Assembly (NCBI GenBank): GCA_016081115.2
Contig: CM071933.1
Location: 58,542,660-58,606,659, forward strand
Length of the DNA stretch: 64,000 bases
Direction of reading: 5' to 3'
Source of the DNA: Rehmannia glutinosa
Taxonomy: Eukaryota; Streptophyta; Magnoliopsida; Lamiales; Orobanchaceae
A program made the position numbers and the translations under genes. Every line of letters starts with the position of its first letter. Position 1 is the stretch's first letter. The notes beneath the pieces were generated by a model, which was given only the letters and a program-made list of their open reading frames with translations, made no database searches and was not told the DNA's origin. Of the stretch, positions 22,405 to 34,934 are shown piece after piece.

Positions 22405-22415
22405 AAGGGGGAGAT
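22138..22415 (+). other. Multiple polypurine tracts of S1
   Basis: GATAGGGGGAGCTT occurs at about 22138 and again at about 22239. The tract adjoining the 3' LTR, AAAAAGGGGGAGA, lies at 22402-22414. Repeated PPTs upstream of the 3' LTR are a known trait of Sireviruses; only the last abuts the LTR. Confidence 0.75.
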
Positions 22416-24032
22416 TGTTTGATAAATGGTTTTATCATGATTTTGATGATTTTGTTTTTATACCAAAATAATGGTTTTAAAGGTTGTCCAAATACTCCTA
22501 AATGATTTAAAATGGTTTTAATATTTTCCGGAGTATTTCTTCAAGTTTTATTTTCGACAAAAATTGGACAACACATTTAATGATTTTGTATCAATGGGTT
22601 TTTACATCCAAACTATGTTTCTAAATGTTGTCCTAATACTCCCGATCGGTCTAAATATTTTTACTATTTATCGGGGTATTTCTTGAAGTTTATATCGGAC
22701 AACACTTTTTGTATTAATGTGTTATTTCATCAAAACTATATTTCTAATGTTGTCCTAAATACTCCCGATCGGTTTAAAATGTTTTCACTATCTTTCGGAG
22801 TATTTCTTGAAGTTTATTTTTGATATAAAATTAGACAATACTTTTGTTTTGAGGTCAACCGGTCGCCCTATAGGGCAACCCGTACCTGAAAGTTGTGCAA
22901 AACAGAAAACTTCATGTTTGCAGAAAATGGTGAGGGTGACCGGTCACCCTATAGGGCGACCGGTGACGTCGACCGGTCGACCTATAGGGCGACCGGTACC
23001 TGAAGGTTGGTTCAAATTTGCAAACTTCTCTGTTTCGATTTTTTGAAGAGGGCAACCGGTTGGACCCTAGGGTGACCGGTCGGACCCCCCGTCGACCGGT
23101 CGCCCTGTGTAAAAATGTGTTCTTATTTTCAAAAGTCTATTTGTGCGCGACCGTTCGCCCTATGGTTTGACATCAAAATTCTAACCGTTGTGCAGCAGAC
23201 AGTTTTTCCCTAAATTGTGGGATTGATTTCTAACAGCTATAATCTTGATTTTAATTGCAATTTTTTTGTAGATATCAGATTCCAAGAGGAGCCTATCAAG
23301 TATCAATCATCTCCTATAAATAGAGGAAGATTTGAAGCACAACAACAAGAGAGAACAACACAACACAACAAGATATATACTCAAGCAAACACTTGGTCTT
23401 TCATTGTTATTATTCTTGTTGTAATTTGTCTAGCTTATCACTTTCACATCCATGAGGTCTAGGCTATTCTTGATTACACTTGCACTCAATTGTATAATTC
23501 ATTATCGAGTTGTAATCTTGGATTTTTGGGTAATCATTCAACACAAGATATCATTGTGAGTGTTGTTGTGGTAAGAACACACTTGGGTGATCTAGGTGTT
23601 AGGTGTGAGAAGATTGTGGTAATCTTCTTGTTGAGGTGTTGAAGAATTGGTATTCTTCAAGGTTGAAGATTGTGGTAATCTTCACAAGGTGCCATTGGAG
23701 ATTGTGGCAATCTTCAAGAGAGATTGTGGTAATCTCAAAGGTGGTATTGAAGAAGAGTGTGGTGCTCTTCAAGGTGTTGTAAGTTGGTGTTGTATTAATT
23801 TTGGTAATTAATAAAATCTTTTTTTCTTTTTGAAATCCATCCCGGATATACTGGGGTGGTAGAGGATTAGGCCCTAGGTGGGTTGAACCTCTATAAATCG
23901 ACGTGTGTTGTTTACATTCCGCACCTTTATTATAATCTTTGAGCTTTCGGTTCGAAAAAGAGGGTAAAATCGAAAAGATGGAGATAATCTATTCACCCCC
24001 CCTCTAGATTATCGTAGCCGCTTGGACTTACA
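22416..24032 (+). repeat. S1 3' LTR
   Basis: 1617 bp. It matches the 5' LTR with few differences, plus about 70 extra bases near 23380-23455 (ACTTGGTCTTTCATTG...) that the 5' copy lacks. It is followed by TGTTG, the target duplication. Confidence 0.92.
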
Positions 24033-25193
24033 TGTTGATCTCGTCAACAACTTAAACAAGGGAAATATAAAATTTTAGTTGAAACTTGTGATGTAGATAC
24101 ACTTCCATAAAATTCAATCGATCAAAAGGCTAATTTATTCGATTAATATAAATTAAAAAATAATTTAACAAAGTAATGCCAAAACATGCCTTTTTCTTTT
24201 GTAGGTGAGCACTTGGAGTGCAGTTTTTTAACTTTTTATTAAAAAGAAAAAAAGAAAATCTTGTGAAAACACCTCAACTATCTCTGTTCTCTACTTCTTC
24301 TTTTTTGTTATATTTTTATAAATTCTGAAAACATTATTATTTTTACATGAGAAAGTATTGCATATCAGGTATTCATGTTGTTGCTTATCAAGTATTCATG
24401 TTGGACCACCTTTGGGTTTTGCCTATTTATCTAAATTAGATATTTTACCATCACAATACTCCAAAATAAAAACGACAGAGTTAATGAGCCACTTATTAAT
24501 AATTCAGAATCACAATTAAGACTCACTAATTTTATATAAGAAAATTTTGTTATGTAATGCTTTCATTACTATTATCTTAATATATACAATTTTAATAAGT
24601 ATTAATTATAGTCAACTAGTTAATATTATCTAATTGTGCATATAAATTTATTAATGATGGTACACACATTTTAACCGAGACAACTACAATGTGTAGTTAT
24701 TTATTATATTTGAAAGGTTGGAAATTAAAATAAAAAAAATTATGAAAAATAATTGCAATCAAGAAATTTCTTATGAAGAAATAAAAAAATGTTTTTTTTT
24801 TCTAAAACAACATAATATAAACTTATATGAAATAATTTTTAAAATTAATTACTATTACTATTGGATCTAGATATATTAAATTTCATTATGATATATCTTT
24901 TAGAAATTGATGTTAAATAAAAATATAGTTTGTTGTTGATAATTGACAGTAAGCATTTTAATATTTTTTTGGTATTTTACATTATTTATTTTGTCATTTC
25001 ATAAATAATTTTTTAGACTTTTTATTGTATTTATCGACCTACACATGCACATTTTTATATAATATAAGTATCTTTAAATATAATTAATATCAAAAAAATT
25101 GACCACAATATTTTAATACTTACTAACTAAAATAAAATATATACAATGAAGAAAATATAAATTTATAATATTGTCATTTATCTATACTTTTTA
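24033..25193. other. Host backbone between S1 and G1
   Basis: The first 28 bases complete the kinase glycine-loop exon on the minus strand. The rest is very AT-rich with no frame that I can assign. The DUF26 extracellular part and transmembrane exon expected upstream of a CRK kinase domain are not recognisable. Confidence 0.6.
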
Positions 25194-25198
25194 AATTA

Positions 25199-26486
25199 TG
25201 TAGGTGCCAAGGGGTGATATGTAAGGTTTAGAAGGGGGGAGGTTGAATAAATCTTACCAACTTTTCGATTTTAGTCCTTTTAAAATATATTCAGAGTTAA
25301 TTCAAATCAGCTAAGTCCTTGAGGGACAACTTGGTTGGCTTACACAACAAAGTTACCCCACTCAACTCGAGCTGTTGATAGTATAACTTAGTTGTTTTCA
25401 GCTAATACTTAGAAATACAGTTGATTTGGTTTTACCAGCGGAAGACTTTTCACCCTTAGAATTTTAAGCACGTTTTTCAATACTTGTTTTAGCAATGGTT
25501 ATTATCAGCAGACTTAAGCAAGTTTAACTTATCAGCAGATATAAAATAAAGCAAGAAATAAAGTAGGCTGAATAATAAATAGAGACATGCAGTTTTATAG
25601 TGGTTCAATGATGGGGTAATTCCTCTAGTCCACTCTTCTCCAACTCCTGGAGGAATCCAGTAAGTAATTTTGACATGGTTACAAAGAAGTTATACAGTCC
25701 GAATCAGCTTTGATCGCATAGCCTGCTGCTCTTGGGATTCAGCTTCTTCACAAGATAGTTGTCCTGTTACTTCAGCCTCCTTCAAACCCTTAGACTTGAT
25801 CACTTAGCCCTCCAACAGGTTCAAAGCGCCGGTTTGATCTGGAACCTCACTACTTCTCCTTCAACCTTGGAGAGTAGGCCCCTTTATTCTTGAAAACAAT
25901 TTTCCTCTTCAACTGATGAAGTAGTCTTTTCTTCATTGAGTGTGTTGGATTGATTTCCTTCAAAGTTAGGCTTGATGATTTCTTTAAAAAGCTTGAGAGA
26001 TGTTTGCAGGTTATTGCTTGATTGCTTGTATGCTTGTTCGTAGATTGGGTTAACCTTCTCTCACTTGCTTCCTCAGCCTTTTATAGTGCACATTTGAAAA
26101 TATGTTCGTTGAAGAGTAGACATAATTTTCACATCACACTCGTTGGTTGTTGGCTTGTCTTGCAGCTTTGATGTAGATCATACCATGAATTAATTGCTCT
26201 GCAGCCTTTCCTTAATCTCTGCAGGGTTTCAGGTACATCTCATTGGTTCCTTGCTTTTTGCACTCTTTCAACAAAACATCTTTATTACTGGCAGTCTGAC
26301 ACATGCTTATTTCCAGCAAAATCTTGACTTATCTTGACAACAGATCTCTTTCGGCTTTCTTCAAGTCTTGTCTACTGCATACCCCTTTGACATTCGATTC
26401 CAATCATTTTGGAATGACTTAGCTGTCAGTCAGCTGACTGAGACAACTTTTCTACAACTTGACTGAGTCTTCTCTTCACTTCACTT
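25199..26486 (-). repeat. G1 3' LTR, first part
   Basis: Reverse complement of the family LTR. It starts TGTAGGTGCCAAGGGG, the complement of the CCCTTGGGACCTACA end seen in G3. It is interrupted by G2 at 26487 and resumes at 28062. Confidence 0.88.
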
Positions 26487-28056
26487 TGTAGGTCCCAAGG
26501 GGTGTGGTGTAAGGTTTAGAAGGGTCGGAGTTGAATAAACCTTACCAACTTTTAACTTTTTAGTCCTTTTAAAATATTTCAACAGAGTTGACTCAAATTA
26601 GCTAAGTCCTTGGGGGACAGCTAGGTTGGCTTACTTCAGCAAAGTAACCCACTCAATAGACTCGACCGAGCCGTTGATAGTATAACTTAGCTGCTTCAGC
26701 TGACACTTAACTTTTAGTTGATTTGGTTTTATACAGCGGAAGACTTAACACCCTTGTAAATTTTAGGCACGTTTTTAACATTTGTTGTTAGCAATGTTAT
26801 TATCAGCGGGTTAGCAATTTAACTTAAGCAGCAAATATAAATGTATGCAGAAAAGTAAAGTGTTGTAAGCAAATGACACAAGTAAATTTTATGGTGATTC
26901 GGAGATGGGGTAATTCCTCTAATCTTCTATTCTCCAACTCCTGGAGGAACCCACTAGGTAATAGATCAGGTTACAAAGTAGTTCTTCAGTCTAGAGACAG
27001 CCTTGATCACACAACTGGCTTCTCCTGCGACTCAGTTTCTTCACAAGACAGTTGTCTTGCTACTTTAGCTCCCTTCAAACCCTTGGAATTGATCACACAG
27101 CCTTCCAACGAGCTCGAAACTTCTAGTTCGACCTTGAACCTTACTACAACTTCTTCAAACTTGGAGAGTAGATGCCTTTTTGTTCTTAAAACGTTTTCCT
27201 CTTTAACTGGTTGAAGTATTCATTCCTTCACAATGTGTGTTGGATCGAGTTCCTTCGAGTTTTAGGCTTGAGGAATTTATTGATAAGCTTGAGAGAATAT
27301 TTGCAGGTATTGCTTGCTTTCAGTTACTTAGAATGTTTGATCTCTCGTGTGTCATTCGTGTTTTCTCTCTCTTGCTTCCTCAACCTTTTATAGTACTCAT
27401 TTGAAAATTTGCCCGTTGAAGAGATAGGCTATTTTCAAATGATACTTTCTTGTTCGTTGACTTATCTTTTCTTGACTTGCAGCATTGGGATGTTGACCCT
27501 TTCTCGTATTAAATGGCTCTGCAGCTTTTCAGGGCCTGGCACAAGCTTCAGTGCTTTCCATTGGTTTATTCCTTTTGTACGTTTCTGGGCTAAACACTTT
27601 AAGATAGGACAACTTGGACTTATTACTATATCGAGTAATATCCTTGACTTCTGTCCAGCGGATTAATGTCATTCGACTTGACTTGACAGCTGCTTTTACC
27701 CCTTTGACTTGAGTCTACTCCATCCTTTTAGGAAAAGACTCAACTGTCAGTTCAACTGGTAGACTTGGCTCTTTACTGACTTGACTGTCGCTTCTTCAAT
27801 CTTTACTCAGTTGTTCCTCAGCTGGATCTCCTTCAGTCGAGTCTGTGCCTTCCATCTTGACCACACTCAGCTGATACACAGCTGGGTCTTCACTTCAGTC
27901 TTCAGTTGACTTCTTGCATTCTTCGACATAGTTGACTTCACTCATCTCATGAAGTCCTATCTATTACAAAATACGAATACAAGGAAAATGGGGTGCCAAC
28001 TTCCTATTCTAAGTTTTACATGGTATCATCAAAATCTAATAATAAATTTCCTAACA
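26487..28056 (-). mobile_element. G2: solo LTR of the G family inside the G1 LTR
   Basis: A full-length LTR (TGTAGGTCCC to TTTCCTAACA on the plus strand, 1570 bp) with no interior. It is flanked by CACTT (26482-26486) and CACTC (28057-28061), a 5 bp duplication with one change. The sequence either side reads through continuously compared with 45800 in the right G1 LTR. Solo LTRs arise by recombination between the two LTRs of one element. Confidence 0.85.
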
Positions 28057-28061
28057 CACTC

Positions 28062-28248
28062 AGCTGACACACAAATGGGTCTTCACTTCAATCTTCAGTC
28101 GAGTCTTGTAATCTTCAACTTAGCTGACTTCAACTCAGCTTATATAACCCTATCTATTACAAGTTGAATTACATAGAAAATGGGGTGCCAACTTCCTAAT
28201 CTAAGTTTACATGGTATCATCAAAATATATACATAAATTTTCCCAACA
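28062..28248 (-). repeat. G1 3' LTR, second part
   Basis: Continues the LTR after G2 and ends TTCCCAACA, the complement of the TGTTGGGAAA start. It is followed by ATTTCCCCCTTTTTGATGATG, a minus-strand polypurine tract (28249-28262). Confidence 0.85.
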
Positions 28249-28262
28249 ATTTCCCCCTTTTT

Positions 28263-31157
28263 GATGATGCCAAAATTTAAATAAATAATAAAGCAAATAG
28301 TGTAGAAAATAAAGAATGATTGTGTAATGTGTCATTTTATTGAACATATCATTCTTTGCACTTTACAATACTTTTTACAATGTATCATCCTATACAAGGT
28401 AACAGAGCTATACATATGTGTCAAATTACAACATGTATTAGAGCATCTATAATATACATCAGAGCAATTTTTTATAACACAACATACTTACTGATATGTG
28501 TATTTATAGCTAAGTAAAATACAACATGAAGTGGCTCAGCCGTCTTCAACGTCTCGGCTGCTTCTTTCTTCTCTCATCCTCTTCAGCTCTTTTGTGATCC
28601 TCTTCAGCTCTTCTTGTTTTTCTATCTTCTTCCTCCCTCTTCTTTTTCTCATAGGCTCTTTTTGCTCAAAGGTCCTCTCTTTGTTGTCTTTCTTTCAATT
28701 CTTGATCCAGCCTAGCATTTTCTTCTTCATTTCTCCTTCTTGCTTCTTCATTCTTTCTTTTCACTTCAATGTTAGCTAAAGTATCCAGCCCAGCCCAGTA
28801 GTTTATCCCTTTCTTTTGTGGATCAACATATCGAACATCCTTAGGTCTTGGCTATGATGGAGTACCTCTGCCTCTTCCACCACTGCCAAACCTTCCCCTT
28901 CCTAGTTGTGACTCAGCTCCTCCTCTTGGAGTGTACTGTACGGGTGCCTTAGTAGTCTACTGACTACTTGAACTCTGCTACCTTTCAGCTGATTAGCACA
29001 AATTCAATCCCTTTTCCCAATATAGATCCCACGCCTGAGAAGGAGTCATATTCTTGAAATTTCCCGCTAATGTTAGAGTTTGAAATTCCTCTAAGGATCT
29101 TGGCTCAGATCATGCATCAGGTAAAGTTAGCTCACGATGGGGTTTCACAGCTGGGGAATCCTTTAGAATTCCAGCTGGGGGGACTTCAAACTTCGCTTTT
29201 ATGCTCTCTATCCTGCCTTGCTGCCTTTCAGCAACTTGTTCAAACTCTGCTTCAATGGCCTCTCGAGTTTTCTTGAAGGCCAGATCATCTTTCTCATCAA
29301 CGGGCAGATTTTATGGCAGCTGACTGAGGATAGAGGCTGTAACGTTTCCTTACTGAGGGGTTTTAGCAAGCATGATTTTCAAGGGCGGTTTCTTCATTTC
29401 ACTACCTCCCCTCTTGTTGCTTGTTTCCCCCTTACTTCCACCAACTATATATTTTCCTTCCCCCTTTTTGGCATCATCACCGAGGGGTAGAGTCGACTGA
29501 AGAAATACTCCTCCCAGGAGTAGATCAAGCTTGTTGTTGGTCATGTCCATCTGATCATGACTCTTGGAGTATCTGTTCTGAATTCAGACTGCAGAGCCTT
29601 CGTTTCAGCTGTCATCAGCTTCATTTCAGTTTGGAGCACCATAATCTCCATACGCATGTTGGCCTCTGTCTTTTGAAGTTCTGCCTTGTGTTATGCCTTC
29701 AGTAACTCCATATCCCTTTTGTGAGATTGATCCATCCTGAAGATATGATATCTCTATCTCTGCTGGAATTTGGCGTCCTCTGAGCTCCATATCACTATCT
29801 TAGTGAATAAGGATTTGAAATATGTAACCTACTCACGCCTGAGTGCTTTTGTCTACCCTATCCATTCCCTGATTCTCAAGATCGTGCCTCAGATGTCTCA
29901 TGTGATATTAGCATCTATGTTGTCTAGCCATTGGTTGAGTATTGTAGATCCTCGTTCCATATTCTCAATTTCATTACAAATGGCTTTGAAGGCTTTTCGG
30001 AAGTCGGATGAATTAGCAGACTGCTCTTCAGACCACACAGCATCAAACTCAAAACCAATCGGCATCATTCTGTTGTCAATAGGAGTTCAAAGTTCTTCAG
30101 CTGGGACTTAGACATGGTACTTAGCATTTTCAGTAGCTGATTCTGCTTCCAAGGGGATATGAGCCTCAAAAGGGAAATAAGCAATGAATAAATCCTCGGG
30201 AAAAATAGGTATCTCCACTCCTTCTGCGTTGGGAGCTTTACTCTTTTCCTTTAAAAGTTCTTCAGCTCTTTGTACCTTAGCTGTATCAGCGTTATCGGCA
30301 TCTTGTGCAGCTGTGTTAGCCTGCGGAGATGACTGGCCCTCAGCTGTCTTAACAACTTCATTGGCATCCACATATTTTTCATGTTGAGTAAACGGTTCCT
30401 CAACTGATTTTTCAGCCTCATGGAAAGGTGATGGCACCATGGGAAGTGGGCCATAAACCAATGTAAATTTGATAGTAGCAGCTTTGTCACTAGCTTGCCT
30501 CCTTTTTGCCAGTGCCTCCTCAGCAGTTGTGTCCTCTATTGATTTTTCAATGGGACTGAACTCAGCTTCATCGTCTGTTCCCAAGAACTCCAAATCAACA
30601 TGTTCTTGATAATCATTAAGAGCACTCTTCTTCTTCCATTGATTCTTCCTGAGGGGCAGGCACATGTTTTTCACATTGCTTACCCAGGGAAGTCTCAACC
30701 TCCTCTGGGCCTTCTTTATCCTCAATAGTCTTAACCGATGATGGGCCTTCAGCCATTCCTTTTGTAGTCTCAAATACAGCAGGGTCTTCTACAAATATCC
30801 CTTCAGCAGACTGAGTTGCTTTGGGGTCTTCAGCAGCATCCGTTGGAGTTTTAACTCCTAGGATTGCACTTTCAGAGCCAAGAGTCTCAACTCCGAGGCT
30901 TCACTTTCAACCTTTGCCTTGGCTGCATCAGCAGCTTCATCGGCCTGCATGGCAGCTGGGATTTCAGCTGAGATAGTCAAAACTGTCTTAGCCTCATTAA
31001 CCCCACACTGCTGTACATTGATAGATTCACATTCGCCTCCAAACTTCTCTTGGGTGTTGTCTCCCACAACCTCCTCCGAACCTGCTGTGGTGGTTTGAGT
31101 TTCCCTCTCAGCTAGCGCACCAGTTGAGTCCTGAGCAGTGGGATCACTCGAAACCTG
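28263..31157 (-). pseudogene. G1 3' ORF region (homologue of the G3 extra ORFs)
   Basis: Minus-strand frames parallel 40440-43290 of G3. 30858-31067 has ISAEIPAAMQADEAADAAKA against ISAEMSAALKANDAATTAEA. 30108-30773 is an acidic, Ala/Glu-rich piece with SPIEKSIEDTTAEEALAKRR. 29350-29550 contains LGDDAKKGEGK beside a second purine tract (29456-29475), as in G3 at 42085. 28520-28800 corresponds to the basic Glu/Lys/Arg tail. Many stops and frameshifts occur. No membrane segment is seen in any frame. The gene is cut at 31157 by the deletion joint. Confidence 0.7.
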
Positions 31158-32276
31158 AGCTATGTCAAAGAATACAAGAAGTCAACTGTGGATGGTGTGA
31201 AGACTCTGTTGTGTGTCAGCTGAGTAAGGCCATGAAGGAAGGCAAGGACTCGACTGAAGGAGAGACAGCTGAGGAACGACTGTAAGAAGTGTCAGTCAAG
31301 TCCACTCAAGAAGCCAAGTCTACAAGTTGAAGTGACAGTTGAGTCAATCAAATGATTGGAGAAGACTCAAGTCACCTGGGGTAAAGGCAGCAGTCTAGTC
31401 AAGACAAGTGACTTTAGATCCGTTGATTAAAGTCAAGAATATTACTTCATTTAGTAATATGACAAAGCTGCCAGGTCTAAAGTGTTTGTCCCTGAATTAT
31501 GAAAAAGGAATAAGCCAATGGGTAACACTGCACCTTGTGTCAGGCACCTGCAATCGTTGAAATGCCATTAATTCGAGGAAAGGTCAACATCGAGAACTGC
31601 AGACCAAGACAAGACAAGCCAACGAACATATAAGTGACATTTGAAATCAGCCTATCGCTTCAATGGGCAAACTTTCAAATGCGCACTATAAAAGGCTGAG
31701 AAAGCTATTGAGAAGAGGTTACCTTGCATACCTGAGAAATCAAGAAGCCAGCTGTGTGATCAAGGCTGTCTCCAGACTGTTCACCGCTTTGTAAACCGAT
31801 CTGTTACATAATGGATTCCTCCAGGAGTTGGAGAATAGAGGATTAGAAGAATTACCCCATCTTCAAACCTCTATAAAATATTTGTGTCATTTACTTTCAG
31901 CAAACTTACTTTCTTGCATATTTACTTTATATCTGTTGTTAGTATTATATTTGCTATCAAACTGATAAATAACCAAGTGCTAAAAATCAAGTGTTAAAAA
32001 CAAGATTAAAACTAAAAAAGGGTGTTAAGTCTTCCGCTGTTAAAAACCAATCAACCAAGTTAAGTATTTGGCTTGAGCAGCCGAGTTATACTATCAACAG
32101 CTCTATCGAGTCTATTGAGTGGGTAACTTAGCTAAAAAGCCAACTTAGCTGTCCATCAAGGACACAGCTGATTGAGTCAACTCTGTTGAATAATTTTAAA
32201 GGACTAAAATCGAAAATTTGGTAAGGTTTATTCAACCCCCCTTCTAAACCTTACTTCACACCCCTTGGGACCTACA
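31158..32276 (+). repeat. G3 5' LTR, truncated
   Basis: Matches 43419-44836 but lacks the first 124 bases. It also carries an internal deletion of about 296 bp relative to the 3' copy (44007-44302 missing at 31755), with AAG shared at the joint. Two perfect small inverted repeats (TTGAGTC...GACTCAA near 31331-31366, and ATATTACT...AGTAATAT near 31440) are present in both LTRs. Confidence 0.9.
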
Positions 32277-32278
32277 AG

Positions 32279-32292
32279 TGGTATCAGAGCGG
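32279..32292 (+). other. G3 primer-binding site
   Basis: TGGTATCAGAGCGG, two bases after the LTR end CCTACA. The first 12 bases fit initiator-Met tRNA exactly. Confidence 0.92.
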
Positions 32293-32404
32293 TTGGTTCA
32301 TTGAGCCTTCCACACTGGTTACTGGACTAGATCTCTATCTTTTCAAAAGATTTTAACACTTGTGTTTTTCAAAGTCTTTCATCTTTTAAAGAAAAGTTAT
32401 TATC

Positions 32405-34037
32405 ATGGAAGCAAATCTAACACGCATTCCTATGTTCACTGTTGAAGAATTTGATGATTGGAAAATTCGTATGCAGGCTCATCTATTTGCATTACATGAT
32501 GAAATGTGGCTTGTGATAGAGGATGGGCCACTGAAAATATTCAAAGTAAACACGGCTGTACCAAGAGCTGCTGCAGCTGAAGGAGAAGAAGCTGCTGCTG
32601 AAGCAAGACCAGCTTTGGTTCAAAACCCAAAAACTGAATGGACAAATGAAGACAGAAAGAGATACAACTTTGAAAATGTGGCCAAGGATATACTCTACAA
32701 GACATTGGACAAAGCCATGTTCAATAAAGTCAAATCTTGCAAATCTGCAAAAGAAATCTGGAATAAGCTGACTTTAATTTGTGAAGGATCAGAACAAATT
32801 AAACAGAATAAATTATCAGTTGCTATTCAGAAATTTGAAAATTTCAAAATGTTTGCAGATGAAACTCTGGATCAGCTGGATGCTAGATTTACTGAGATTA
32901 CAAATGAGCTTTCAGCTCTTGGGAAAGAATATACACAAAAGGAAATGTGTATGAAGATTTTCAGAAGCCTCCCAGCTGAATAGGCAATGAAGGTCATAGC
33001 AGTGAGACATTCTATGGACCTCTCAAGAACATCTAACCATGCTCCACGAGCTATTCTCAGACCTCAAAGCCTACGAGTTTGAGCTGAGAAGAAAAGAGCA
33101 AGAGGAGACAGTTGTACCCAAGACAGCTGCATTAATGACCAGTGAAGGGAAAAGAGCTGAGCCAAAGGAAGCCATAGACCAGGAGGAGATTTCCCTGATG
33201 GTTAAAAGATTCAACAAGTTCTTCAGTAAGAACTATAAAAGAAATAAGGGTGAAACCTCCAGAAGACATTCAGCACCCTCAAAGGCAAGGGAAGATAGGC
33301 CACCCAAAAGAGCTGAACATCAGAGAGTTGATAATCAAAGGACAGACAGAGCTGATCAGAGACCTGAGAACCTGTGTTGGAATTGCAGACAACCAGGACA
33401 TTTTGTTGTTGACTGTTCCTATCCACCAGTCAACAAGTACGGATATGAGGAAGAAAGAAAAGTCTTCAGGGAAAGAAGACAAGAAAAGAAGAAATCCATG
33501 TTGGCTGCTGAGACTGCTGAGCCATCTAAGTGCAAAGAGGCAGCAGACTCAGAGAGTAGTGAAGCTGACTACTCAAGTGATTCTGAGGAAGAGGCAATGA
33601 TCTGCCTCATGGCTAAAGAACAAGATCAACCAGATCAAGAAGATGAGGTACACTCTAACTCATCTCATTCTGATTCAAGTGATAGTGACTGTGATACACA
33701 CACTTCATCACCCACTGATCTTTATGATTCATTAGGCAAAATGATGAAAGATTTTGAGCACATAAAATCCTCACATACAATTCTAAATGAGAAAAACAGC
33801 CAGCTCAAAAGTCAAAACTCACAGCTGACTAAAGAGCAAAGTACTTTGAGTCACATAGCTGATAAGAATGATAAGATGAAGGCTGAGAATGTCAAGATCA
33901 TAGCAGAGTTAGCTGCTACAGAAAAGAAAAAAAAAAAAGATATTAAAAATGTGATTGCCTCATTTACAAAGGCATCTAAATCCTTAGATGACCTCATTAT
34001 GAGTCAAAAAGAATGTGGAGTTAAGACAGGCATATGA
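32405..34037 (+). CDS. gag: G3 Gag (one stop, one frameshift)
   Basis: The ATG at 32405 opens MEANLTRIPMFTVEEFDDWK, the UBN2/DUF4219 start of Sirevirus gag. It runs to a TAG at 32981, where the family usually has Trp (TGG to TAG). A frameshift near 33035 leads to the second open part, 33039-34037 (332 codons): HELFSDLKAYEFEL; a zinc knuckle CWNCRQPGHFVVDC (residues about 113-126); an acidic Ser-rich stretch; and a coiled coil at about residues 225-300. Near the knuckle the protein is rich in Arg/Lys, as expected for RNA binding. Two lesions break the protein. Confidence 0.9.
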
Positions 34038-34934
34038 TTTAATTCCTTTGTGCATAGTCAAACTCCAAGAGTGATTTTGGAAAAATAATCTTCAAGTAAT
34101 GAAGCATTCCAAAAATCCAAGACACCAAATGTCGCACCCACACTAATCCCAAAGCACAATCAAAATCATATTGGCCTTGGATATAAAGGAAAAGGAAATC
34201 GGTCAGTTGAGTATGCTGAGGGGACAACTGAGAAGAAATTCAGCCGAGTTCCTCAGCAAACTCCAAACAAAAAATACTCCGTGAAAAGCAAACAGAGCTA
34301 CCAAAAACCCCAGAAATTTCATCAGAGAAATATAAATGATGGGAATGGTAGAAAGTACCCAAACTATGTTGATTAGAATAATGTGAAACATCAGCCAAGA
34401 CCTATGGAATACAAGCCAAAGTGGCAAAGACCTAAACCTTAACAAAGGTCATTCCAAAGGCAAAAGAGCTTTTATCAGCACACATATGCACCCAGGCACT
34501 ACACTCAGAAATATCACAACCACCTCAAGAAAGCAATTGCTAAAAGATACACACAGGCATACAGACAAAAGAGACAGTTGTATGATCCTAAAACCCCCAA
34601 GCAATTTGCTAATGTGCACTATGATTATGGCACTGATAGATGGCAACCACTTAGAGTCAGACCATTTAGCTATATGTTGGTTGGAGCATCTTATAACACT
34701 AACCCCTCAGGACCCAGACAAGTATGGATACTAAAAATTGATTTCCTTGATTGCAGGTTCAAGGAACAGTGAGTGCCAAGAACCTGGTACATGGATAGTG
34801 GATGTTCCAGACATATGACATGAAACAAGAAAAACCTGTCAAGATTCAAGGATATTAGAGGTGCAAAAGTTATATTTGGAGGAAATGAAGCTCCAGGGGA
34901 GATCAAAGTCACAGGATCCATCAAGAAAAATGGA
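34038..34934 (+). pseudogene. pol: G3 gag-pol junction and protease
   Basis: After 34037 the same region continues in pieces. A basic Gln-, Lys- and Tyr-rich linker (34200-34730) is followed by TWYMDSGCSRHM at 34785-34820, the copia protease active-site motif (Asp codon at 34794). In-frame stops occur at about 34375, 34440, 34772 and 34823. Protease cuts the Gag-Pol polyprotein; this copy is broken. Confidence 0.82.

Larger units (their letters stand above)
16342..24032 (+). mobile_element. S1: Ty1/copia Sirevirus, internally deleted
   Basis: TGTTTGATAA at the start and GGACTTACA at the end, flanked by TGTTG at 16337-16341 and 24033-24037. The LTRs are 1558 and 1617 bp; a perfect TGGTATCAGAGCC primer site and a AAAAAGGGGGAGA purine tract are present. 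Gag has a coiled coil and a zinc knuckle. Pol is reduced to an RT remnant; protease, integrase and RNase H are not seen. Several purine tracts before the 3' LTR and GC-rich palindromes in the LTR are Sirevirus hallmarks. It can move only with proteins from another copy. Confidence 0.93.

Noticed and set aside
31331..31366. G3 LTR hairpins (TTGAGTC/GACTCAA) as an array like that of S1
   Set aside because: Only two inverted repeats with unrelated loops; not a repeated design.
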